A DNA stretch of 64,000 bases, taken from Luidia sarsii. Its lineage: Eukaryota > Echinodermata > Asteroidea > Paxillosida > Luidiidae. Within the stretch, counting starts at the first letter, position 1. Every line of letters starts with the position of its first letter. Location of the stretch: contig OX465103.1 in the NCBI GenBank assembly GCA_949987565.1, positions 25,499,963 to 25,563,962 of the forward strand, written 5' to 3'. Of this stretch, positions 1-9,226 are shown in pieces. The notes under the pieces were generated by a model. The model did not search any database. It saw only the letters and a program-made list of their open reading frames with translations, and had not been told where the DNA came from. Made by a program: the position numbers and the translations under genes.

Positions 1-250
1 TCTCTTTTGAGAAGGAGTGTGGTTGAGCCAGTAACGCAATGTTTGAAGATTGCTTGCGATGACACCATGTGCGTAATCTCTTATGAGAATAACTATAGCT
101 CTGAGAAGAGCCAGTACTTTGATGTAGTGATACCACATGCATCATCTCTTTTGAAAAGGAGTGTGGTTGACACCATGTGCGTAATCTCTTATGAGAATGA
201 CTATACCGTGTAGCTTTGAGAAGAGCCACTTTCTCAATGTTTGCAGAATG
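1..250. mobile_element. Fragments of a foldback (long inverted repeat) element
   Basis: Several direct and inverted copies of words such as GACACCATGTGCGTAATCTC and GAAGAGCCAGTA are crowded here. The same words make up the long terminal repeats of the foldback element at 52558-52760 and of the locus at 58308-59135. It lies beyond exon 8, in an IQCA1 intron. I see no coding potential. Confidence 0.6.
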
Positions 251-462
251 CATGTTTTCATTGATTTGTTTGACAAGATGCTATATCAGAGAATGAGGCA
301 AAATCTTCTTCTAACGAAAGTTGTCATATCAGTGTCTCTACCCGCCTGTTTATCTGGGCTTCCTTGCAGTGAACAATTTGATCCAATAATGTCACTTTAC
401 AAGTTTCCGGCAGTCAGTATTACCACAACACTAAATAATTTGTGAGATCACCGAGCACTTAC

Positions 463-3400
463 TGTCATACGACTTGGTAGAGTCAGTCACAGCGCCGAGA
501 AAGTTGGAGGGCTGCATCTTGAATCCCTCCTCCTCTTCCTGTAAGGAAGAATAAAAACAAATTTGAAAAGACCCAACACGATTGTGGTTAGCAATTGCGG
601 TCGAAAGGTGCACGTGTCCTTAAGGGTGGCCCATGCAGGGAGACACAAACAAGCACGGCACTTCCTGTCAGTCAGAGCGAGAGGGCTACATTCTGGGATT
701 AAAAAAAAAAAATCTTTTCTGTGGACCATAAACACACTTGGCAAATAAACGCAAGTTTGGTTGGAGTCTGCATTGCATTTCAAATCCCGCTAATAATTGC
801 CAAAAAAGTGGAGCTTGAAGCGATTCAAAAAATAATGTTTTTTTTGGGGGGGACAGTGGGCCCAATACTCCCTCAAGCCTAATTCATAATCATAAATCAA
901 ATTGCTTGCCAAAAAATAAATAAAACGTATTTCTACACTCACATCGTCGTCACCTCCTTTTCCCTTTTTGCCTTTCTTGCCCTTCTTGTCTTTCTTCTTG
1001 TCCTTCTTCTTCTCCTTCTTGTCTTTCTTCCCTTTCTTCTTCCCTTTGTCGCCTTCAGTGTCCCTTAACTCGGCTTCAACCTGTCGACAAATAATATTCC
1101 AAGATCATAAATTATAGCTCCACTACTTTCAAACCCGAGGACTGGGGATCCACGTCACAAATTATCACTTCAATCTTCCCAAAACCACTTCGATATGAGT
1201 GCACTAGGCATAGGATTGCCCATTCATTAGAATGTCCGTCTCTGCTGGGAAAAGCTGTGGATGAAGTATTAAGACCATCCAATGGCCACAGCATCCAGGA
1301 GGGGAAATGAAAAGCACAGTGATTTCTTCCCAAATCTCTCATTTGTGTTCGCCCCGTGTCCTTCCTTCCCTTTGTGTTCTTACTACCCTTCCCAACTGCA
1401 TGAATTTCCTTTTGTTCCCCTGCTGATCTATCTACCAGCTTCCATCCGTTGTCCACCCTCCGTCATCTCTACTCAAGACCCCTTCAGGGTCCACGAGAGC
1501 TTGGACCCCGGACTAACCTCAGCAGGGTCTTTCTCCTTGAAGATTGCGGCTGATCCCCCCTCGTCCTCAGCCGGGTAGTCGGGAAACTTGCCGGTTGCAT
1601 CCCTGGAGGGAACCGTGGAACGGGAAACATGGTTTAATACAGAGTAAGGTGTGGACACCAATGACGGGCATTGGAGCAGAGCTCTGGCAGATCTGGTCTT
1701 CATTTGGTCAGACTGGAACGGATTGGAAGATAAGTTGAGAGGGCTAGGGTTAGCTGAGGAGGGCTGAGAGTCCAAGGAATGGATGGTAGCCCCCAACCCC
1801 CTCCTACAGCCCCCTACTTACCTACACTCCAGGAATCACTGGTGGATCTGGTCATACATGTTCTCGTATTACCAGATTTAAACACATTGGAAGATGGGTT
1901 GATAGGGCTAGGCTTAGCTGAGCAGGGCTGATAGACCACGGAATGGACCCTAGCCCCTATCCTCATAGCACCCTACTCACCTACACTCCAGGAACCACTG
2001 TCGGATCTGGTCCTGCATGTTCTCCTTCATGTCGGGCCCCTCCACCTCGCGCAGCTTGTCCTTGATGTTGACCAGGGCCTGCTGGAACTTGGCCTCGTGG
2101 TCTGTCTGGGTCACCCTGCGGCTGGCCTCCGTCCTGTCCGCTAGGTGAGTGGCCACTGCCTTGGGATTGGTCGGTGGTGGTGGCGGATTCTGTTCACACA
2201 CACGAAAAAATGACGAAAAGACTTTGTGTGATCTAGGGTGGATTTCACAAAGCTTGACGAAGCATCGTGACTCCACTTAGGATTGATAACCCATCCTAGC
2301 AGGATCTTTCTTAAAGGCAGAGTGACCTTGGTCATTTGTTTACTAAATGGCAAACAGATGCACTTTGAATGTAGCGCTTTGAAAGTTGGCAACATTTCTT
2401 GAAATGGATTTTCGCGTGTGTTTTAAAGTGTTGCTATGATACAGTGATCTACTCACCATGCCGATGAACATCATCTCTTCCTCCCTCTCTCGTCGAACCC
2501 TCTTCCGGACGGCAAAGCCTTTCCAAACCTGACGGGCCAAAAGAATCAGACGTATTACTAGAGCTGTACACAATTCCAACGATGTGTTAATAAGTCTAAA
2601 ATAAATAAGGAAAAACCTGCTGGGAACTTTTGAACTAATTATAAAAACGGTCAAGAAAACTTTGACTGAATACAGGGAATTGAACTTCGAGACCTCTGGT
2701 TTTGCATACCAGCACTCTTACCATCTGAGCTATCCAGCTCTTAGATGGTGGCCTTCTTGAATAGTCAACTAGTCTTTGCCGGGGAAAGTTTTGAAAGTGA
2801 CATATTATTCAACAACCCCTGTATGGTGGTCATGAGCACTGAAAAGTGGCCCAATGTGAAGTAGGTTTGTGACACTTGACCTATAGGCAAGTACCTTCTG
2901 TATCCTGACCGCTGCGACGTCGGAATCCACTGTGGGGGCGCCCCGGTTGGCGGCCATGCGCTCCCGCTCCTCCTGCAGGCGAATCTCGCGCATGAACTTG
3001 GCCCTCAGTCGGCCCTGTCGCGCTCTCTCGTGCACCTAGCCAAACAGACGAGAACAGTTTAAACCTGATGCAACACAAACCCATGCAAGGCAACCAGGAC
3101 AATCATCAATAACAAAACCATGCTTTAGAGAGACACAGGGCTGAATGACATTAACCAAACTGAAATCTAACATGCTGGACGGGTAGTGTGGAGGGAAGTA
3201 CAAATCTATATATATGTACATGGAGCCAGAGAGGGCATTGGTTAGATGCTCCTCAGATTAGTAGCAGTAGTAGTGTTCCATAGATATAATATGTCAATAA
3301 CATGTTGCATCAAAGTGAATGCAATTATTAAAGTAAGGGTTTTCCCTACTCATATTAGATCCATGATAAAATGCAGTGCAAGCCACTATACAGCATATAT

Positions 3401-5178
3401 GTGAATCCTCCACACGACTTCAACCAGCTCGGTGGTCAAGTGGTTAAGACGTCTCACCAGAAGGCAAAGCACTGAGCCTCGAGTGCTGATGTCAAGTAGG
3501 GCAAACCCTCACTGGAATACTGTTTCCCTAGATGTTATTCTTGTCTCAGCTCATATGTAACAGAGATCTCCTGGGTTTTTTCCCCTCTTCCTCCCGCTCT
3601 CTCCCTCCCTCCGCTCAGTCACTGACCTGGATGAGACGGACTGCCTCGTCCGTGGACATCTTGACCTCCTCCGTCTTCTCGTCGGGCGGCCCCATCTTGG
3701 CCAGAATCTGGCCCAAGAGCTTTTCCCTCTGCTTGAGGATGTCAGCTTGCTCATTCAGGAAGTACTTGGGAATGGGCACCTCGACGTCATTCTGAAAGGG
3801 AAGAGGACAGAAGACCAGACATTTAGACAGGCTGTGTCGAGCATGTCTTCCTCTCATCAGGCCTGAATGTTTAGATACACGGGTATGGTAATAACAATAC
3901 TTTCTGAAGGGCATCAGGATTTTGTATCATGTTTATCTTGATTCTTTCAGCTCATGCTGGATCTCAGCCCTTCAAAGACTGCCATTCAAAATCTTCCTTT
4001 TCCCTTCCCCAATCCCTTCTCTAACACCTTCCCTGACCCCTTCCCTAATCCCTTCCCTGACCCCTTCCCTGACCCCTTCCCTAATCCCTTCCCTGACCCC
4101 TTCCCTAATCCCTTCCCTGACCCCTTCCCTAAACTCCTTTCCTGACACTTTCCCTAACTACTTACCTAAACTCCTTTCCTGACACCTTCTTTAACCCCTT
4201 CCCTAAACCCCTTTCCCCAACCCCTTCCCTAAACTCCTTCCCTGACCCCTTCCCTGACCCCTTTCCTAATCCCTTCCCTGACCCCTTCCCCAATCCCTTC
4301 TCTAACACCTTCCCTAATCCCTTCCCTGACCCCTTCCCTGACCCCTTCCCTAATCCCTTCCCTGACCCCTTCCCTAATCCCTTCCCTGACCCCTTCCCTA
4401 AACTCCTTTCCTGACACTTTCCCTAACTACTTACCTAAACTCCTTTCCTGACACCTTCTTTAACCCCTTCCCTAAACCCCTTTCCCCAACCCCTTCCCTA
4501 AACTCCTTCCCTGACCCCTTCCCTGACCCCTTTCCTAATCCCTTCCCTGACCCCTTCCCTAAACCCCTTTGCCTAAACCCCTTCCCTAAACCCCTTTCCC
4601 TGACCCTTTCCCTAAACCCCTTCCTTAAGCCCCTTTCCTGACACCTTCCCTATCCCCTTTTCCTGACCCCTTTCCTAAAAACCATCCCTAACCTCTTCCT
4701 TAAACCCTTCTCTTAGCCCCTTCCCAATTCCCTCCCAGGCCTGAACTCAACTCCTTCTACAACTCCTTCCCTGCGTCCCCCACCTCCATCCAGGTCCCAC
4801 ACCCCAACCCCCGGCCCCCCTCACCGGCGTCAGCTTCAGGTCGGACAGGATGTCGTCAAAGTAGTGGAACTCGGAGAGCTCCAGCAGGACCATCTCATTC
4901 TTGAGCTCCAGCACCCGGCCCATGACGCCGTCCAGCAGGTGCCGCAGCACCCGCCGCTTCTGCGGGTGCACCACCTGGTCGTAGCACTGCTCCATGCGCC
5001 GGAAGATCTGCACGTACTTGATGTAGAGGGTGGCCATGTTCTGAAAGGCAGTCAGCCGGTCCTTCTCGGGCTTGGCGGGCTCCGGGGGCAGCTCTTGGCC
5101 CAGCAGGTCCGTCAGGCCGTCCTGGGCGTTGGACCATTGCTGCTGGTAGTACCTGCGGCGGATTTCATGGAAACTCAT
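463..5178 (-). CDS. IQCA1: IQCA1/DRC11 (IQ and AAA domain protein 1), 5' part, 8 exons
   Basis: Coding exons on the minus strand, in gene order: 5178-4825, 3791-3627, 3035-2895, 2528-2457, 2189-1981, 1602-1518, 1080-943 and 538-463. All join in frame through GT-AG introns (phases 0,0,0,0,2,0,0, then 1 into an exon off the left edge). The first exon has the family hallmarks YDQVVHPQKR, LDGVMGRVLELKNEM and ELSEFHYFDDIL. Exons 2-3 join to give an IQ-type motif (LIQVHERARQGRLRAKFMR); exon 4 carries VWKGFAVRKRVRRE; exons 5-6 read [20 protein letters not shown]; exon 7 is a lysine-rich tract; exon 8 has EEEEGFKMQPSNF. In other species this protein belongs to the nexin-dynein regulatory complex of motile cilia. 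The AAA+ ATPase domain should lie left of position 1. The ATG at 5178 is the first in-frame start; the first dozen residues are less certain than the rest. Confidence 0.93.
1813..1870 (-). pseudogene. Duplicated, stop-containing copy of the end of IQCA1 exon 5
   Basis: The 3' end of exon 5 with its donor (around 1975-2030) is repeated 159 bases further on in intron 5. The copy keeps a good donor (GTAAGT in minus-strand sense) and a degraded reading frame. The codon that is TGG in the real exon (CAG TGG TTC CTG) has become TGA. Flanking intron sequence is duplicated with it (about 1660-1800 resembles 1850-1970). It cannot code for the same peptide end, but it could act as a decoy donor. Confidence 0.75.
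2304..2335 (-). repeat. Degenerate copy of the CGAAACGTC repeat
   Basis: Resembles the right part of the dispersed hammerhead-like repeat: TCCTAGCAGGATCTTTC followed by TTAAAGGCAGAGTGAC. The GAAACGTC half is lost. It sits in an IQCA1 intron. Confidence 0.5.
2650..2790 (-). mobile_element. tRNA-derived SINE copy
   Basis: In minus-strand sense it has an A-box-like TAGCTCAGATGG, a degraded B box, and the shared 3' body ending in the tract that reads TCTTTGCCGGGG on the plus strand. It is one of about a dozen copies in the window and lies in an IQCA1 intron. Confidence 0.75.
3424..3515 (+). mobile_element. Second tRNA-like SINE family, partial
   Basis: Contains GCTCGGTGGTCAAGTGGTTA followed by AAGACGTCT, which resembles the 5' half of a type II (Ser/Leu-like) tRNA with its A box. 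The 3' half is degraded. A related piece lies at about 51585-51665. No intact tRNA gene is claimed. Confidence 0.4.
3999..4735. repeat. CCCTTCCCTGA-type minisatellite in IQCA1 intron 1
   Basis: Irregular tandem array of CCCTTCCCTGA and CCCTTCCCTAAAC units, about 740 bases. A long stretch of it is repeated as a block: the text from 4131 onwards recurs from 4400 onwards (offset 269 bases), giving a higher-order repeat. In the transcribed sense the array is purine-rich (GGGAAGGG). Open frames across it are repeat translations, not genes. Confidence 0.95.
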
Positions 5179-6952
5179 TGTAATTTACGATCAAGCGCAA
5201 ATCCAGAATGGGAGACACACAAAAACCATGTACAATGTATGAAAATTGGTTATCAATCGTAAGTCTAATTATGATGCAATGTAAGGCTTTGTGAAATCCA
5301 CTCCAGGAGCATCGTAGGAAAGTCAGAGTTTATATTGATACTTGAGCATGATGTCCACAGGGACGATTGAAAGATAAGAATAATTTTCCTTTTTTTCACA
5401 TAAAAACACATATCTTTCTTCCAAGAAAAGAAATTGAAAAAAATGGCACAGAAAAAAAACTTTGACTGGACCGGGATTTGAACCCAAGTCGCCAAGACCT
5501 TTTTTCTTACCAGCGTTCTTCCCATCTGACTTCTGAGTAATACAGTATACATCAGCCCTTAGAATAGAGCTTCCCAAATAGAAGTACTAACTACTATATT
5601 ACTAGAAGTAGTAGTACTAAGTACTAGACTACCGTACAAAATGTAAACTAGTATTACTATTACAAGTATTAGTAATTAATATTATATTATCATGGCAGTT
5701 AGTAGTTACTAATATTAATAATGCAATGCAATACATCAATCAAACATGACTAGACATGATAATTGATATATGAGGGGTCTATCTCTAGTCTAAGTCTAAA
5801 CTTAAAGAAAACCCCGGGAATTCGCGGTCTTCTGTTCTTTCACACTTACCCGTGAGACATATCGGAGACTAAGGTTTTATCCTATCAGCATGAAATTCAG
5901 TAACTATCTATCTATTTCTTTTAAAAAAACCACCACACACTTCACAGGGTTTGTTTTGTTAATGCGGGTGCCATCATTGACATCGCGCTCACTGTCTATA
6001 CACCCGACGTTCCGCGACCCTGTTACCATGGTGAGATTGTTTATAATCCGATCCTCGACTATTGAGGGCGCTACACAGAAAGTCGCCCATACAGCTCTGA
6101 AATTTTTACCCCGACCATAAAAACAAAAAAAAATTGGGGAAAGTTTCTTTAGAAAGAATCATTCGGAAGTTTCATTTTGTAAGATTAATTAATAATCGTC
6201 ACTGGGGGCGTGCACTGAGAATGTCTGACCCATTCACAGATTCTTACGACACAAACATACTCGAGTCATTCCACAGACACGGTAGCCTGGCCTACAGTAC
6301 CGTGAGAACAATGTGTGTGAAATTAACAGTTTTGTGTATGTATGATGCTGACAAGCCCACGTTACCCGGGAAATTTCTAGGCGACAAAAGTTGCCAGCGA
6401 CGGCATCGCTTGATCGTGAAATTCGTATAATTTACATGTTGTACGATGTTTTTTGGTGCAAGCCATAGGGCTATAATGGTGCCCGAACGGAAAATCGCAT
6501 GGTACCCGTACCGTACGTACCGGTACCCCGCACACAGTGCGCATCTCGGCTGACTTTACGTTGCGCGTGCGCGCGCGTGCGCGCTCATGCGCGCGCGTTT
6601 CAATTCAAAAAGAAAAAAAACATGTACGCACTACACAAAAGTAATTATTACTTTTGGCTGCTACTGCTAGTGTCTGTTTTTCCTACGGGTCTACGGGTAA
6701 ATCCGCAAGAAACCAGTCAAGAAATAACACGTCAACAGAGTTGAACTCGTGTGCCTTACGAGGAACTTGCTGTAGGACAGCGTCACTCACTGTGTCTTAC
6801 TTCACCCGAAGTTTGATCGCTCTGGACTGGATTCAACTCTAGTAGGCGATGTAGGCATTTGTTATAATCATCGTGCAAGTGGGGTTTTTTTGCGTCAGCT
6901 GTCTTAATAATATTATATTATGACTCAGTGAGATTGTATTGAGCGAATTATC
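5179..6952. other. Divergent intergenic region between IQCA1 and the broken channel-like gene
   Basis: About 1.8 kb between two head-to-head starts. It holds a SINE copy at 5450-5570, an AT-rich stretch full of AGTACTA and AGTATTA words at 5580-5730, and a short CpG-rich alternating purine-pyrimidine tract (GCGCGTGCGCGC type) at about 6562-6598. I see no further coding exon. Promoter function is inferred only from the divergent layout. Confidence 0.55.
5450..5570 (-). mobile_element. tRNA-derived SINE copy
   Basis: Plus-strand text begins ACTTTGACTGGACCGGGATT and continues TGAACCCAAG, the reverse of the SINE B box and tRNA 3' half. The A-box side is degraded. Confidence 0.7.
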
Positions 6953-7671
6953 ATGGAAAGTCCCCGAGCGCCTATCATCCTTGTAAAAGAAGCATCAAGC
7001 CCAGGTAAGACTTTTCATTTACGCAGCATTACCCGGATAAAATGATATCAAAGGTTGGAGGATGAAAAATACGGGGCCTGTCTAAAGACGCACGTGAGAA
7101 ATCATTACACAAATTATTGGTTGACAATGGTAACTAGTACTAGTAGTACTAGTAATACTCCATGGTACTACGACTACGAATTAATCTTGTTTATGACAGT
7201 ATGGGGGTGTGGATTCATTTCAGTTAGCAACGACATCCATGTCGGCAATGATGCATCGGACATGGAAGAGGATTCTACGGAGAACGAGAGCCCCGTCGAT
7301 GAGAAAGACGAGGAGGAGGCCGGCAGGACGGTCGGTCGAAAGAAGAAGAGCGTGCGGTTCCTGGACGAGCCGATGCCGGCCACAGCGTCGCGCCACCGGA
7401 GCAGCATCCACGCTGAGCTCTGCCAGCGGGACTGGCTGGCGTCGCAGGACTCGTCGACGCCAAGACCGAGATCAAGCTCCGGCTGCAGCGGCTGTCCACG
7501 CTCCTGTGCGCCCTGGCCGTGCTGGCGGTGGGCCTGGCCGTGGCCGACCTGGAGTGCGCCTACAGTCAGCGGCGAGCCTGGCATGACGACTCGGACAATT
7601 ACAGCAGCAGCTCCGGGTGGACGCTGCCGGAGCACCAGGCGCTGAGCGTCGGGCTGCGGTCGTGCGTCAGC
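6953..7671 (+). pseudogene. Broken 5' fragment of a membrane-protein gene, possibly SK/IK potassium-channel-like
   Basis: Exon 1 is 6953-7004 (ATG, 17 codons plus one base, donor GTAAGA). Exon 2 starts at 7224 after TTTCAG and joins in frame. It codes an acidic region (MEEDSTENESPVDEKDEEE), then KKKSVRFLDEP and RDWLASQD. Near 7450 the frame must change: the plausible continuation is one base out of phase and reads KTEIKLRLQRLSTLLCALAV with GLAVADLECAYS, a basic stretch plus one hydrophobic segment, then ALSVGLRSCVS. The order, basic stretch, first membrane segment and a second segment starting LRSCVS, resembles the S1-S2 start of SK/IK calcium-activated potassium channels, but that identity is tentative. 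Homology stops at about 7665-7671, where the right half of a transposon begins. The base composition is GC-rich like the transporter exons. It may be a pseudogene or may include an assembly indel. Confidence 0.45.
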
Positions 7672-7722
7672 CGGAGACAAAGCCTGAGCCCGAGCCTAAG
7701 CCTTCATTTCGAAAACGGCAAT
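7672..7722. mobile_element. Right half of a GCCTGAGCC inverted-repeat element
   Basis: This stretch (GGAGACAAAGCCTGAGCCCG and onward to AAAACGGCAATAG) matches the right arm of the complete elements at 13461-13690 and 24930-25178. The left arm is absent: the channel-like exon sits in its place. Homology to the transporter downstream flank continues to about 7890. Confidence 0.8.
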
Positions 7723-7792
7723 AGTATCCCTGAAAGGTCATTACATTTTGAGTCAGTATTCAGCATGCAAACAGAATTAGAACTTAAAATTT

Positions 7793-7845
7793 AGTGGGCC
7801 TGACGTTTCGATCGTAGCAGGACCTTTCTCAAAGGCAGAGTGACA
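7793..7845 (-). repeat. CGAAACGTC (hammerhead-like) repeat
   Basis: The minus strand reads CACTCTGCCTTTGAGAAAGG, then a GGTCC/CGATC hairpin and GAAACGTCAGGCCC. It is shared with 13751-13803 in the downstream flank of transporter copy A. See the findings for the proposed fold. Confidence 0.8.
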
Positions 7846-7892
7846 AGAATTAGAACTTGCAACATCCGTGCTCCAAGTATTCGGCCCAATAT

Positions 7893-8744
7893 CCAGTTGG
7901 ACCCGGCCCTATAGTCAGTTGGACCTAACCATAGTCAGTTGGACCCGGGCCTAATCAGTTGGACCCATCCCTAGTATGTTGGACCCAGTCCTAGTCAGTT
8001 GGACCCAGCCCTAGTATGGTGGACCCAGTCCTATTCAGTTGGACCCAGTCCTAATCAGTTGGACCCAGCCCTAGTCAGTTGGACCCTGCTTTAGTCAGTT
8101 GGACCCAGCCCTAGTCAGTTGGACCCAGCCCTAGTCAGTTGGACCCAGCCCTAGTATGGTGGACCCAGTCCTATTCAGTTGGACCCAGCCCTAATCAGTT
8201 GGACCCAGTCCTAATCAGTTGGACCCAGTCCTAGTCAGTTGGACCCAGTCCTAGTCAGTTGGACCCAGCCCTAGTATGTTGGACCCAGTCCTAGTCATTT
8301 GGACCCAGCCCTAGTCAGTTGGACCCTGCCTTAGTCAGTTGGACCCAGCCCTAATTAGTTGGACCCAGCCCTAGTATGTTGGACCCAGTCCTATATAGTC
8401 AGTTGGACCCAGCCCTAGTATGTTGGACCCAGTCCTATTCAGTTGGACCCAGCCCTAGTCATTTGGACCCAGCCCTAGTCAGTTGGACTCAGCCCTAGTC
8501 AGTGGGACCCAGCCCTAGTCAGTGGGACCCAGCCCTAGCCAGTTGGACCCAGCCCTAGTCAGTTGGACCCAGCCCTAGTATGTTGGACCCAGCCCTAGTC
8601 AGTTGGACCCAGCCCTAGTCAGTTAGACCCTGCCCTAGTCAGTTGGACCCAGCCCTAGTCAGTGGGACCCAGCCCTAGTCAGTTGGTCCCAGTCCTATTC
8701 AGTTGAAGCAAGCCCTAGTCAGTTGGACGCAGCCCAAGTCAGTA
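7893..8744. repeat. 20-bp minisatellite (CAGTTGGACCCAGCCCTAGT)n upstream of transporter copy A
   Basis: About 42 imperfect units of CAGTTGGACCCAGCCCTAGT, with variants AGTATGTTGG, AGCC to AGTC, and occasional insertions. It ends about 480 bases before the transporter start. A sister array lies in the same position before copy B. Copy C has none. Confidence 0.97.
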
Positions 8745-9226
8745 ATTGGAACTGTACTCAGTTGAGTTGATACGAAAGCCCAATCGTGGCAGTGGAATAA
8801 ATCAGTAGCCATTCGTTATAATATAACTTAGTAATTCGTTATAATGAATTAGTTTCCCACAGATTTGTGTTTAATCTTGGCCCGATTAAAGGCTTTCGTA
8901 TGGGTCCCGCGATTGTCTATTCACTGCCAGTGAGTATCACTGCGCGTCTGGCTGGCTGCGCATCACACACCCACGTTATTATTCACCCGGCCGCTCCTTT
9001 GTGACACAGTGCCCAATCATCGCCTGCTACTTTCTCCTCGCAACTGCCAATTTTTCCTCAATATTCAATTGTTTGTTCATTTATTCATCCCTTCCGCGAG
9101 CCGGTGACTCGACTTCTTCGGGGCCAGTACCGTACACTTAGGCAAGGCAGTAAGGCAGTGTACCGCTTACTCGCTGCCATTTCGGTGGCCGGTCGTCGTT
9201 ACTTTCTCCCCCGTTGCTCACCGTGT

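Noticed and set aside
7055..7645. Single 196-codon frame read straight through as a gene
   Set aside because: Its first 56 codons are intron sequence upstream of a good TTTCAG acceptor at 7223, and its last third is the wrong frame; two exons with a later frameshift explain the region better.
7893..8744. Possible CRISPR array
   Set aside because: Contiguous 20-bp units without unique spacers, in a spliced eukaryotic genome.
9104..9226. Upstream extension of the transporter frame (41 more codons)
   Set aside because: It has no ATG, and copy C does not keep the same sequence, so the start at MDMEKE is preferred.
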